A stretch of 64,000 nt of DNA from Pseudoalteromonas rubra (GCF_000967655.1 NZ_JXYA01000065.1:34448-98447), one strand, 5' to 3'; positions 51,779 to 60,479 are shown, counted from the first letter of the stretch. Numbers and translations are program-made. Notes: generated by a model from the sequence alone, not told the origin.

Positions 51779-53056
51779 TTGAGCGAGCCGTTACCTTCTA
51801 TGTCTCTTGTTAAGAGATTAACCCAGCTGAACTTGTCGGTGATGGCAAGCAGTATGTTGCTGGTGTTTTCGTTGACGTCCATATTGCTGTGGTTTGTGGT
51901 CCGTGACCGGCAGGCCGAAACCGCAGAGACCAATCTTGCCCAGCTGGCGCATAACGTGGTGCCTATGCTGGTATTTAATGATGTGGAAACGGCAAGCAAA
52001 GAGCTTGAGCTTGTCGGGGTTAACAAAGACGTGCTGTTTATCTCTTTACGAGATACCAAAGGTGAGGTTTTCAGCGAGTATGCAAAGCCCAGCTTTGTTA
52101 AATCTTCGGCTTTATATCAGCAAGTTGGCATTGAGTCTGTGCGGGAATACGAAGGCGTTAGAATGCGCTTATATTATCCTGTGTCAATCAAGGGCAAGTT
52201 TGAGGGCGACCTGATCATGGTGCTCGATTTAACGGGCATGATGTACTGGTATTTACAGTTGGTCCTGATGTTGGCGTTACTGATCGCAGCCTTGTTTACC
52301 GGCTCGGCTTTTTTGCTTTCACGCGTGCAGCGCCAGGCCCTGATGCCGCTTATCTCTCTGTCGGAGCTGGCGCAGCGGGTTTCACATGAGCATAACTTTC
52401 AGTTGCGCGCCAATGTGATCCGCGATGACGAAATTGGCATTTTAACCCGCAGTTTCAACGAGCTACTCAAGCGTGTTGATATTTCCCAGGCTGAACTACG
52501 ACAACAGCTTGAACAGGAGCAGGCACAAGGGCAGCAGCTCAAGCAAATGGTCCGCACCGATCCGCTCACTAAGCTGCCAAACCGGGTCGCATTGAACCAA
52601 CTGCTCAAAGAGATAACCTGCGAGGCGTGTAACCCCAAGCCTTTAAGTTGCTTGATGTTTATTGACCTTGATAACTTTAAATTTGTGAACGACAACTATG
52701 GCCACGATGCCGGGGATGAAACGCTGATTGAGGTTGGCAAGCGGATCAGCGCCATTATCCGCAGTGATGATCTGCTGTGTCGCCTGGGCGGCGATGAGTT
52801 TGCGCTGCTTTTGCCAAGCATAGAGTCGACAGAAAACGCCGAGAAGCTGGCCGCCAGGATAGTCACTATTATTAATCAGCCCATCGTGGTCAAAGAGACG
52901 GTGATGCCAATAGGGATCAGTATTGGTCTGGCCTACACGCCGCTCGATGCCGATGCGCCAATGGAGCTACTAAACTGTGCCGATGACGCTATGTATGCGG
53001 CCAAACGTGCAGGGAAAAACAATTTTCAGGTTTTCAGCAAGCAGGCTCCGGTATGA
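51779..53056 (+). CDS. Diguanylate cyclase, YfiN-like (CHASE8-HAMP-GGDEF)
   Basis: A 425-residue inner-membrane enzyme making cyclic-di-GMP. It has a membrane helix (about 18-40), a periplasmic CHASE8-type sensor (about 45-150), a second helix (about 155-178), a HAMP (about 180-235), and a GGDEF domain with an intact LGGDEFALLLP and the DLDNFKFVND metal/substrate strand. This is the architecture of YfiN/TpbB. It starts with TTG (GGGGGA just upstream) or with an ATG at 51800. Its stop overlaps the TonB receptor start, and a YfiR-type gene ends the operon. Confidence 0.9.
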   Translation: MSEPLPSMSLVKRLTQLNLSVMASSMLLVFSLTSILLWFVVRDRQAETAETNLAQLAHNVVPMLVFNDVETASKELELVGVNKDVLFISLRDTKGEVFSEYAKPSFVKSSALYQQVGIESVREYEGVRMRLYYPVSIKGKFEGDLIMVLDLTGMMYWYLQLVLMLALLIAALFTGSAFLLSRVQRQALMPLISLSELAQRVSHEHNFQLRANVIRDDEIGILTRSFNELLKRVDISQAELRQQLEQEQAQGQQLKQMVRTDPLTKLPNRVALNQLLKEITCEACNPKPLSCLMFIDLDNFKFVNDNYGHDAGDETLIEVGKRISAIIRSDDLLCRLGGDEFALLLPSIESTENAEKLAARIVTIINQPIVVKETVMPIGISIGLAYTPLDADAPMELLNCADDAMYAAKRAGKNNFQVFSKQAPV

Positions 53057-55032
53057 AACAGCATGACCTTTTTGTTGGGCTCTTGATGATGTTGTCGAGT
53101 TGCGCGCTGGCACAAAATGATCCTTTGCCCGACCTGGAAGATCTGTTGAGTCAGCAGCTTAACCAGTTACCCAGTAATACGCAAAGCTCTGCGGGCTCCA
53201 GGATAGAACGCTCAAGTAGCGACAGCATGGCAGTCACCCATGTGATCACCGACAAAGATATCAGGCAGTTTAATCTGCAATCACTGGCAGACATTCTGGC
53301 GATGTTTGTGGGGATCACCACCCGTGATAACAGCTCATTTATCTACCTTGGGGCCAGAGGTATAGGCCGGCCCGGCGACTTTAATTCGCGTTTTTTGTTC
53401 TTACTGGACGGGACCAGAATGAACGAAAACCTGCTGGATGCCGGGTTGCTTGGCTACGAGAATTTTGTCGATGTGGGGCTGATTGAGCGGGTGGAATACA
53501 GCCCGGGTGCCTCTGCTGCTTTGTACGGTAACAATGCACTCCTTGGGGTGATCAACATAGTGACCAAAACCAGCAGCAAATTGCGAGGCCTGAACACAGC
53601 CTGGTCGGTGACCAACGACGAAACACACCATGGCCGGATAACTGCGGGGTTCCGTTCGCAAGGGGGCGCCGACAGCTGGTTTTCTCTGAGTGGCTCTAAG
53701 CTGCGGGATATCGATTTTCCCGTGCCAGGTGCCCCAGCCGAGCTGCTTGCCTGGCAGCAGCTTAATAAAGAAAGCAGCAGCAGAGCCATGTTCAGCCATC
53801 AAAGTGGCAGTTTTCAGTTTCAGGCTGCGGCTTCACGCCGCCAACGCAGTTTTCCGGATGGTTTTAGTGTGCTGCGCTCTAACGTTCCCGAAATAGGCGC
53901 GCCTGAACTTGAAACGCTCGACAATGAAGCCTTTTTTGTCGCGCTGACATTTGATGACACTATTTCGCAGGACATAGAAGCGTATTTTCATATCTCTACT
54001 CATGGTAACGATCTTATCCGCAATGTACCGCTGACCTTGCCCGATGGCGGACTGGAATTTGTGCGTCCTATGAACTCTGGCCGCTGGAGTAACCTGGATG
54101 GCCAGCTGGTTTTTTTAGGTGTTGAAGATCACGAACTGATGCTGGGCATAGATTTTCAAAAGGATCACAGACAGGAGTTTAGCTCTCGCTCCAGCATACC
54201 CTCGGAGTTTAATTTTGAGCAAAAAAGTAATGAAAATCGCTATGGCTTGTACGTGCAGGACTTGTGGCGCATAACACCTGAGTTTAAATTTCAGTGGGCG
54301 CTGAGATATGACAATTCGGATTTCAGCTCTGAGCGCTGGTCTCCAAGCTTTACCGCCAAATACAGTTTTACACCGGATCACCACCTGTTGCTGCGCCACA
54401 GCCGGGCATTCAGGGTCGCGAACTTCCTTGAGCGCAATGCAAACAGCGTATTTGACGAGCCAAACCCCAAAAATGAGACCATAGATTACAATGAGATAAG
54501 CCTGGTGCAGCGCTGGAGCGACTCACTGTCGTCGTTTGCCACGTTTTATTATGCCAACATAGATAACCTGATCCATCAGGACTTTTTCCGGCCTATTTAC
54601 TTTAATCCCCCACCTATTCGCAGTCATGGTGCTGAAATTGGGGCAGACAAACGCTGGTCTAACGGCATGTCTTTGATAGCCAGCACCGCAATCCAGCGCT
54701 CACGCCTGCGCGGCGGGTTTGGCATTGCTAACTCCCCAGAATTTATTGGCAAGCTACGCTTTAGCCTACCGCTTGGTCGCTCCGGCTTTACGCTCAGCCT
54801 GAGTTCTTATGCGGTCAGCAAAAGAAGGACCTTTGACAGTCACCTGCCGGGCTTTGCCAGTCATGATGTCAACGTAAACTGGCAAAACGAGCACAACCTG
54901 TTTATCGCGCTGGGCGTCAGAAATATCACCGATAAAGAAATACTCGATATTACCGATGACGGCTTTGTGCCGTATCTGCAACGCCGTCGTCAGGTACACT
55001 TGTCGCTCAACTGGAGCTGGGGCAATGATTAA
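53053..55032 (+). CDS. TonB-dependent receptor inside a YfiN/YfiR operon
   Basis: A 659-residue outer-membrane receptor: signal peptide (ending near ALAQ), plug domain (about 55-170, with SLADILAMFVGI, FLLDGTRMNE and ERVEYSPGASAALYGNNA) and a barrel ending NWSWGND. It overlaps the cyclase gene by four bases and the YfiR gene by eight. In YfiBNR systems the third component is the outer-membrane lipoprotein YfiB; here a receptor takes that genomic place. Ligand unknown. Confidence 0.87.
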   Translation: MKQHDLFVGLLMMLSSCALAQNDPLPDLEDLLSQQLNQLPSNTQSSAGSRIERSSSDSMAVTHVITDKDIRQFNLQSLADILAMFVGITTRDNSSFIYLGARGIGRPGDFNSRFLFLLDGTRMNENLLDAGLLGYENFVDVGLIERVEYSPGASAALYGNNALLGVINIVTKTSSKLRGLNTAWSVTNDETHHGRITAGFRSQGGADSWFSLSGSKLRDIDFPVPGAPAELLAWQQLNKESSSRAMFSHQSGSFQFQAAASRRQRSFPDGFSVLRSNVPEIGAPELETLDNEAFFVALTFDDTISQDIEAYFHISTHGNDLIRNVPLTLPDGGLEFVRPMNSGRWSNLDGQLVFLGVEDHELMLGIDFQKDHRQEFSSRSSIPSEFNFEQKSNENRYGLYVQDLWRITPEFKFQWALRYDNSDFSSERWSPSFTAKYSFTPDHHLLLRHSRAFRVANFLERNANSVFDEPNPKNETIDYNEISLVQRWSDSLSSFATFYYANIDNLIHQDFFRPIYFNPPPIRSHGAEIGADKRWSNGMSLIASTAIQRSRLRGGFGIANSPEFIGKLRFSLPLGRSGFTLSLSSYAVSKRRTFDSHLPGFASHDVNVNWQNEHNLFIALGVRNITDKEILDITDDGFVPYLQRRRQVHLSLNWSWGND

Positions 55033-55537
55033 GTTGCTATTGGTTCTGTTATGTCTGGTGTTGCTGCCCGAGGGAAAGGCGCAAAACCTCAGTGAGAATG
55101 AGCTCAAGGCAGCGTTTTTATACCGCTTTAGTCAGTTCAGCAAGTGGCCGCCACCACCGCCTGATAAACTGAGCTTTTGCGTGGTCGGTAACCCGGATCT
55201 CTATCAGGCCATCGACGCTTTGCTGCAAGAACAGCAGGTGGATGATAATACCGAAGTCATAGAGCTGCCCGACAACGAGCAAGTAGCGCAATGCGATATC
55301 CTGTTTTTAAGCCAGCAGAACAGGCAGCAAACCCAGTATTGGCTTGAAGACCTGGCACAGTCCCCGTCCCCGGTGCTGGTGGTTGCAGATACCAGCGAAG
55401 GGTTCCGCCAGGGTGCCATGATAGGCCTGATTGCCGATGCCAACAACCTCAGCTTTCGCGTTAATCTGACAGACGCAAAGCGTCGTGGCCTGAACTTTAG
55501 CGCCCATTTACTTAAACTGGCCACTGAGGTACGTTGA
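55025..55537 (+). CDS. YfiR-family periplasmic regulator
   Basis: A 170-residue exported protein of the YfiR (DUF4154) family: signal peptide to about 19, then the typical ELKAAFLYRFSQFSKWP start, FCVVGNP, DILFLSQQN and the C-terminal SFRVNLTDAKRRGLNFSAHLLKLA. YfiR binds the periplasmic part of YfiN and holds it inactive. The same operon encodes a matching cyclase, so the pair is very likely functional. The ATG at 55025 lies inside the receptor gene end. Confidence 0.88.
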   Translation: MIKLLLVLLCLVLLPEGKAQNLSENELKAAFLYRFSQFSKWPPPPPDKLSFCVVGNPDLYQAIDALLQEQQVDDNTEVIELPDNEQVAQCDILFLSQQNRQQTQYWLEDLAQSPSPVLVVADTSEGFRQGAMIGLIADANNLSFRVNLTDAKRRGLNFSAHLLKLATEVR

Positions 55538-55749
55538 AACAAACAAGCCCTTAAAAGCAATGAAGATGCGCTGGATGCCATTTTCTGTCTTTATATTGCC
55601 GGACTTTATCAGATACAAGCACCGGGCATGACCTATGGGTGTGATCAGCAAGGCTATATCTGGGTGCCGCAAGTACCTTGTATTTCGTGGTCGCCACCCA
55701 GCCTGAATACCTGTTTGTAGTACTGAAATACAAAAATATCCAGGAGCGG

Positions 55750-56004
55750 CTAGGGTTCCTGGTGGCAACCAATCTCACTGTCGCAATTTGCAGCGCGCTC
55801 TCGCCATATGCGCCCATCCATGCGCACGCGCCAGATAGCAGTGTCATGATAAGAGCCATCACGATTGCGAGTAACAACTTTAACGTCGGTATAACAGCCA
55901 CCTGAATGCAGCGCTCGCAGTCCTTCTCGTAAATGAAGATAATCCAGGCTAGTCATAGCAAAGCTGCCGCATTCTGAGCGACACACATACTCGAACCTTT
56001 CCAT
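55750..56004 (-). CDS. Small cysteine-containing protein, unrecognised
   Basis: An 84-residue product with five cysteines, in a frame with natural-looking codon use. It starts 16 bases after the stop of the secreted protein gene at 56021 and reads the same way, so it is probably co-transcribed. No signal peptide or family is seen. A minus-strand frame at 55551-55901 overlaps it out of frame and begins with GTG; the two cannot both be real unless a frameshift joins them. Confidence 0.45.
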   Translation of the reverse strand: MERFEYVCRSECGSFAMTSLDYLHLREGLRALHSGGCYTDVKVVTRNRDGSYHDTAIWRVRMDGRIWRERAANCDSEIGCHQEP

Positions 56005-56020
56005 GGCTTTGATAGAGAAA

Positions 56021-56500
56021 TTACCTTTTCCCCATCATGTTGTCGCTCATTACTCTGCCATCCATCACAAACTGAGCGTACTGTTTAACAAACGGATGAA
56101 GCTGCTCGGTTGTCAGACCCAGATATGTGGCCAGGCGTGCATCATTTTGGTTGATCTCGGCTCTCAGGCGTTGTTCAAACTCCGGGGAATAACCGTCAGC
56201 ATGGTACTTTGCTTCCTGTACCGCAGGGATCTGGTTAAAAGGCAGGATATCATCAGGCACTTCACTGTCGTGATAACCCGCTGGTGCAGCCAGCTTGGTC
56301 ATAAAGCGCTCGTACTTCTGGGCGACATCGGCATAGCGCTCAGCGCTCATTCCCAATGCGTTGGCGCCTTCATTAAATGCTACCTGCATTTCCTTGAACT
56401 CAGTCATTGCCTGATCACTAATCTGGCTGTTGGCGTGCGCGAGCGTGCTATGGCCCAGTAATGCAGTAAGTATACATGCGGTCAGTGGTAACTTTTTCAT
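56021..56500 (-). CDS. Secreted helical protein, DUF4168-like
   Basis: A 159-residue exported protein with a signal peptide (cleavage near AHA/NSQ) and a helical, charged mature part without cysteines. The repeated pattern of YADVAQKYERFM and FVKQYAQFVMD and the overall length suggest a DUF4168-type fold, but this is tentative. The function is unknown. It begins the apparent two-gene unit with the small frame at 55750. Confidence 0.7.
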   Translation of the reverse strand: MKKLPLTACILTALLGHSTLAHANSQISDQAMTEFKEMQVAFNEGANALGMSAERYADVAQKYERFMTKLAAPAGYHDSEVPDDILPFNQIPAVQEAKYHADGYSPEFEQRLRAEINQNDARLATYLGLTTEQLHPFVKQYAQFVMDGRVMSDNMMGKR

Positions 56501-56754
56501 TTCAGATCCTCTCCTTTTGATTAGTGAGATAGAGGTTGGTTTTATGTGTATTTTTTGTCAAGTTTGTGGTTGTGTGTTTTTTTGCACTTTCAGCGCTTTG
56601 CCTTTGCAGGTTGCAAGTTTTGGGCTTATCACCCTATCGCCAGCTTACTGTTGATCCTGTAAAGTTAATGACTGATGAATATCGGGCGCTTGGTAGGATT
56701 TTTGACCGGTGTTATTTACGTCAGATTGCCAGGGCTCAGAAACAGGGGAGTGCA

Positions 56755-57213
56755 ATGATAGAACTAAAACAATCAAACCCATCAGATATAGCGCACTTTG
56801 TAGAAATGGAAAGGGCCACAGACACGTCCGGCTTTATTCTGCCATACAGTGCAGAGCAACATCGCGCCGCGATGGCACAGCCGCGCATAGTGTATTTGTC
56901 TATCTATGACAGTCAGTCGTTAGTCGGTTTTATCATTCTGGCGCGCGAGGGTGAGACCAGCGTGGAGTTTCGCAGAATTGTGGTCGGCGTTAAAGGTCGC
57001 GGCATTGGTCAGCAAGCTCTCAGCCAAATGGAGCAATACTGCGTCGATGTGCTTAAGTGCAAACGTATCTGGCTGGATGTGTTTGCCGACAACACCCGTG
57101 GGATCCATATCTACCAAAAACTAGGCTATACCCTCTTTGAACGGGCTGAGCATCAGGGGCGCGCTTTGTTCTATATGGAAAAAACCGATATGGAAAAAAC
57201 ACTGAAAAGTTAG
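56755..57213 (+). CDS. GNAT-family acetyltransferase
   Basis: A 152-residue GNAT protein. It opens with IELKQSNPSDIAHFVEME. The acetyl-CoA loop is VVGVKGRGIGQQAL, and DNTRGIHIYQKLGYTLFE closes the domain, as in RimI/RimJ-like enzymes acting on proteins or small amines. ACAGGGGAGTGCA sets the ATG at 56755, much later than the longest frame. Confidence 0.86.
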   Translation: MIELKQSNPSDIAHFVEMERATDTSGFILPYSAEQHRAAMAQPRIVYLSIYDSQSLVGFIILAREGETSVEFRRIVVGVKGRGIGQQALSQMEQYCVDVLKCKRIWLDVFADNTRGIHIYQKLGYTLFERAEHQGRALFYMEKTDMEKTLKS

Positions 57214-57368
57214 CCGGGTGTCTGGCCCAACCATGGCGAGGCCAGCGCCCCTTAAACTTGCACAGTATTTGCACTTTCTTTGCGCGGTGTTTGCACAATC
57301 CACTCATATAGTGAAATCAAAGGTAGCGTTTTGGCTATCAGATGTTCCGTTTTGTGGGAGTGGTTGGT

Positions 57369-58460
57369 ATGAATACAGTACATAAAAGAACAATGTTGGC
57401 GACCTGGGTGTCGGTGTTGTTGTTATCTGCATGTGGCTCGGGTGGTGGCAGTGATACTCAGGCTCAGTCGAATTCGCTTAGCGCTGAAACCAACAGCACC
57501 AACACAGGATCAGCAACGCAGAGCGACAGCACAGCGGACACATCAAGTGATAATAATGCTCCGTCGGATGACACAAACACCGAAGAGACAGAATCGGGTG
57601 CCAATACAGACACGGGCACGGCGCTGACATCTGGCTCGACCGACGGCGTGCTGTGTGATTACTTCTACAACGAGTTCAATGACTCCGCCTCAGTACAAAT
57701 GACCAGCAATGCCGACTGGAGCTGTACCGGCAGTACTCGGCAACTTACTGCCAATGGCATTCCAGACCATGAGACGGGCACTTTTCCTAATCCGGGCAAT
57801 CCCAATACCATCAGCGAAACAGCAGTTTCTGTCAGTTACACCCTAACGCCTGAACAAACGGATACGGCTTCAACGCTCGGCGGACCAAGAGGCGCAACGG
57901 GCTATGTACTGAATGGCGTTAAAATAGATGCCAATACCGCAGGCTCGTGCGATGATTCCGGCAACAGCTGTAGTTTGGTGGGCAATACCGGAAACTGGCA
58001 TATCGAAGCGCTTGGCCAGACCAGCTTTGATTTTGGCACCGATGACAACAATGCCCATGTGCAGCCCAATGGCGCTTATCATTACCACGGCATGCCGGAA
58101 GGCTTTATTGCCCTGCGTGGTGGCGACAATACCAGTATGACCTTGATTGGCTGGGCTGCCGATGGCTTTCCCATATACGCCCGAAATGGTTACAGCGACG
58201 CGCAAGATGCAACCTCGTCGTTAAAGGCGATGACGGGCAGTTATCAGCTGGTGGAGAACGTTAGCAGCAACCGCCCCTCAACGTCTGTATATGCACTGGG
58301 GACCTTTGCTCAGGATTGGGAGTATGTGTCGGGCAGTGGCGACCTGGACGAATGTAATGGCCGCTATGGCGTCACCCCTGAGTTCCCTCAAGGCATTTAC
58401 CATTACTATGCCACCGATACCTATCCGTATTTTCAGCGCTGTGTAAAAGGTCAGTTATAG
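57369..58460 (+). CDS. YHYH-domain lipoprotein
   Basis: A 363-residue lipoprotein: signal ending LLLSAC (lipidated cysteine at 22), then about 70 residues of low-complexity Ser/Thr/Asp/Asn linker, then a YHYH domain (about 95-360) named for its motif, here GAYHYHGMPEGF. The domain also has GWAADGFPIYARNGY and, near the end, GIYHYYATDTYPYFQRC. YHYH proteins are predicted to bind metal or act as surface enzymes; the function is not established. A small EF-hand protein gene follows 18 bases later. Confidence 0.85.
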   Translation: MNTVHKRTMLATWVSVLLLSACGSGGGSDTQAQSNSLSAETNSTNTGSATQSDSTADTSSDNNAPSDDTNTEETESGANTDTGTALTSGSTDGVLCDYFYNEFNDSASVQMTSNADWSCTGSTRQLTANGIPDHETGTFPNPGNPNTISETAVSVSYTLTPEQTDTASTLGGPRGATGYVLNGVKIDANTAGSCDDSGNSCSLVGNTGNWHIEALGQTSFDFGTDDNNAHVQPNGAYHYHGMPEGFIALRGGDNTSMTLIGWAADGFPIYARNGYSDAQDATSSLKAMTGSYQLVENVSSNRPSTSVYALGTFAQDWEYVSGSGDLDECNGRYGVTPEFPQGIYHYYATDTYPYFQRCVKGQL

Positions 58461-58478
58461 TCATTGGGAGATTTAAAC

Positions 58479-58991
58479 ATGCGAAGTTTCATCACAGAAT
58501 TACTGCTGGCTGCCAGCCTTTCACTAAGCTGCGCAGCCCATGCTCACTTAATGGTGGCCGAGCAGGGCACGCTGACTTTTGACGAGTCGGGCGCCTATCT
58601 GGTGGTGGCCATTGACCCGTCGAGTTTTCCAGATGCGGATGCCGATAAAAATGGCCATTTATCCGCAGAGGAGTTTAAACAGGCGCAAAGTGACCTGTTT
58701 AAACATGTACAGGCCCAGGTCTATATGACCGAGGGAAAGATCAAAAAGCACATAGAAGGGTTGCTTCTGTCACCACAAACCGCCCATCACGGCGACCAAA
58801 GTGAGATTGACCAGATTGTAGTCATGGGCAAGTTTGTCGGCGTTGATCACAAGCAAGAGCTGCGATTTCACAATGGATTTTATGGCAAGGGTAACGACAA
58901 GCAGCTGGCTATGCGGGCCAAATACAAGCGCCTTGGCTTAACACAGCGCTTTACCTTAACCGCAAAGCAGCAGGCTGCAAAAGTGTTCTGA
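58479..58991 (+). CDS. Secreted EF-hand protein
   Basis: A 170-residue exported protein with a signal peptide (cleavage near AHAH) and one EF-hand loop, DADADKNGHLSAEEF (about 49-63), with the calcium ligands in place. The rest is histidine-rich and beta-like. No wider family is recognised. GGGAGATTTAAAC precedes the ATG. Co-transcription with the YHYH lipoprotein suggests both act in the same envelope process, perhaps involving calcium or another metal. Confidence 0.75.
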   Translation: MRSFITELLLAASLSLSCAAHAHLMVAEQGTLTFDESGAYLVVAIDPSSFPDADADKNGHLSAEEFKQAQSDLFKHVQAQVYMTEGKIKKHIEGLLLSPQTAHHGDQSEIDQIVVMGKFVGVDHKQELRFHNGFYGKGNDKQLAMRAKYKRLGLTQRFTLTAKQQAAKVF

Positions 58992-59121
58992 ATGGCAGAG
59001 GGGTGACTGATATGAAAGCGGCACAAAGGATAACACTCAATGGTCCGCTATAAACGGGACGAAGCGGCAAACTTGTCCCTCTATTGCAAATATTCAGGAT
59101 TAAGTTAAGGTAATTATTGAA

Positions 59122-59165
59122 ACTTATTTATCAACACTTATTTATCAACACTTATTTATCAACAC
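59122..59165. repeat. Three tandem 14-bp repeats upstream of the small peptide gene
   Basis: ACTTATTTATCAAC occurs three times head to tail (59122, 59136, 59150), with AC beginning a fourth. The array ends two bases before the ribosome site (AAGGA) of the peptide gene at 59177. It could bind a regulator, alter translation of the leader, or be a replication-slippage product. Confidence 0.95.
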
Positions 59166-59176
59166 AAGGAATGATT

Positions 59177-59368
59177 ATGAAACTGAAATTTAAGAAAAAG
59201 CAGATCAAAAATTTAAGTAAACTCCCCACACTGGCTGTTGATGCAACGCCCAATGTTGCAGGCGGTGAGTATACAAACACCGGGTGCACAACCATTTGCC
59301 CGTCTATTATTAAAATGTGTACCACTCGCCCTGGAGAGTTTAATTGCCATACCACAATCTTGTGTTAA
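59177..59368 (+). CDS. Small RiPP-like precursor peptide (63 aa)
   Basis: A 63-residue peptide: a strongly basic leader (MKLKFKKKQIKNLSKLPTL), a VAGG junction (27-30), and a 33-residue core rich in threonine and cysteine (five Cys: 37, 41, 48, 57, 63, with many nearby Thr/Ser). That composition is what lanthipeptide-type cores look like. The leader is closely related to that of the 57-residue peptide at 7897-8070. No lanthipeptide synthetase, cyclase, C39 transporter or protease gene lies next to it, so processing enzymes would have to act in trans, or the peptide stays unmodified. A hairpin follows. Confidence 0.7.
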   Translation: MKLKFKKKQIKNLSKLPTLAVDATPNVAGGEYTNTGCTTICPSIIKMCTTRPGEFNCHTTILC

Positions 59369-59376
59369 ACCTGCCT

Positions 59377-59403
59377 GAGTTGCGGCGCTGAGTGCCGCAG
59401 CTC
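59377..59403 (+). terminator. Hairpin after the peptide gene
   Basis: GAGTTGCGGC pairs with GCCGCAGCTC (one G-T pair) around a seven-base loop, eight bases beyond the stop. No T-run follows. Confidence 0.5.
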
Positions 59404-59465
59404 TGTGGTACTGAACCGAATTTGGTTAAAACGGGGGCGCTCAATCCGGGCCCCTATGATAGCGT

Positions 59466-60275
59466 CTAAGCGAGTGTCATATTCGCCGCAACCAGCACCA
59501 GTAACCCCGCAAAAATTTTCTTGATGGTTGGTACGGGTAAATGATGCGTTGCTTTTGCCCCCAGCGGAGCGGTAAACCAGGACGTACAGACAATTCCCAG
59601 CAGTGCGGGCAGGTAGACAAAGCCGGCAAACCCATCTGATAGCGCAAACTGTGCACTGCCCGACGTGACGTAACCAACAGAGCCAAACAGGGCAATCACG
59701 ATGCCACAGGCTGAGGCGCAGCCAATGGCTTTTTTCATATCAATGGAGAAAAACGTCAGCAGAGGCACCAGCAGTGCGCCGCCACCGATGCCAATCATGG
59801 CTGAGAGCCCGCCAGTTAAGGTTGTAAACCCCGTTAACACCCCTTTATTGGGCATAGTGCGCTCGTCAGAAGCAGGCTTGTTATTGCCAAAAAACATCTT
59901 CAGTGCAATCAGAACCACGCTGATGGCAAACACCCAGCGTACGATTTGCTCCGGTAGCATGGCCGCTAAAAAGCCGCTGATCAATGCGCCCAGCGCGACC
60001 CCCGTCATGATCCAGGGAGCCAGCTCCCAGGGCACATTGCCATTTTTGTGGTGGGCGATGGCAGAGGAGGTCGAAGTAAACAAAATAGAGGCCAAGGAGG
60101 TGGCAATGGCGGCGATAATCACCTGCTCAGGAGGCAACACCGCAAAGTACAACAAGATACTGCTTAGCACCGGAACAATCACCAGCCCGCCGCCAATGCC
60201 AAGGAGTCCGGCCAGAAAGCCCACACCGCTGCCCAGCACCGCGCAGCATATTATCAATAACAACAAGTCACTCAT
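59466..60275 (-). CDS. TauE/SafE-family permease (sulfite exporter type)
   Basis: A 269-residue inner-membrane protein with about eight hydrophobic segments in two related halves, each with the family glycine motif (LAGLLGIGGGLVIVP near 22-36 and SAMIGIGGGALLVP near 158-171). Such permeases carry sulfite, sulfonates or other organic anions. It is divergent from the methionine genes that start at 60711, so a sulfur role is possible but unproven. Confidence 0.88.
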   Translation of the reverse strand: MSDLLLLIICCAVLGSGVGFLAGLLGIGGGLVIVPVLSSILLYFAVLPPEQVIIAAIATSLASILFTSTSSAIAHHKNGNVPWELAPWIMTGVALGALISGFLAAMLPEQIVRWVFAISVVLIALKMFFGNNKPASDERTMPNKGVLTGFTTLTGGLSAMIGIGGGALLVPLLTFFSIDMKKAIGCASACGIVIALFGSVGYVTSGSAQFALSDGFAGFVYLPALLGIVCTSWFTAPLGAKATHHLPVPTIKKIFAGLLVLVAANMTLA

Positions 60276-60439
60276 TGTGTTTGTCTCATTTTATTATTCG
60301 GATTTAGACAGATGACGAGGGGATTGCCTTGCAGGTAACCGGATCGCCACGTTCCACAGGAGTATATCAAGATAACGGCGCAGGCTTTTCAGATAAGCTT
60401 TGAATATTCCTCACGTTTTAGATGAAGGAAATTCAATTT
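60276..60439. other. Promoter region between the TauE/SafE gene and the MetJ boxes
   Basis: Non-coding. It carries the permease promoter and probably the upstream part of the mesXD promoter. I cannot place -35 and -10 boxes with confidence. Confidence 0.35.
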
Positions 60440-60479
60440 AAACATCTAGATGGCTAGATGTTTAAATTTCTAGGTGTTT
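60440..60479. promoter_or_regulatory. Five tandem MetJ boxes
   Basis: Five consecutive 8-base units, AAACATCT, AGATGGCT, AGATGTTT, AAATTTCT and AGGTGTTT, each resemble the MetJ half-operator AGACGTCT and follow one another without gaps. This phasing is how MetJ dimers bind cooperatively with S-adenosylmethionine as co-repressor. The array lies 231 bases before the mesX start, so repression of the methionine genes is the obvious role. Confidence 0.85.

Noticed and set aside
55551..55901. Minus-strand frame of 116 codons with a hydrophobic N-terminus
   Set aside because: It starts with GTG, lacks a ribosome site, uses many rare codons in its second half and overlaps the better-placed frame at 55750-56004. 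It remains possible as part of a frameshifted gene.
59122..59165. Tandem near-matches to the DnaA box (TTATCAACA), as in an iteron or origin
   Set aside because: Each unit differs from TTATNCACA at a key position, and no replication gene or AT-rich unwinding region is adjacent. Treated as a plain repeat.
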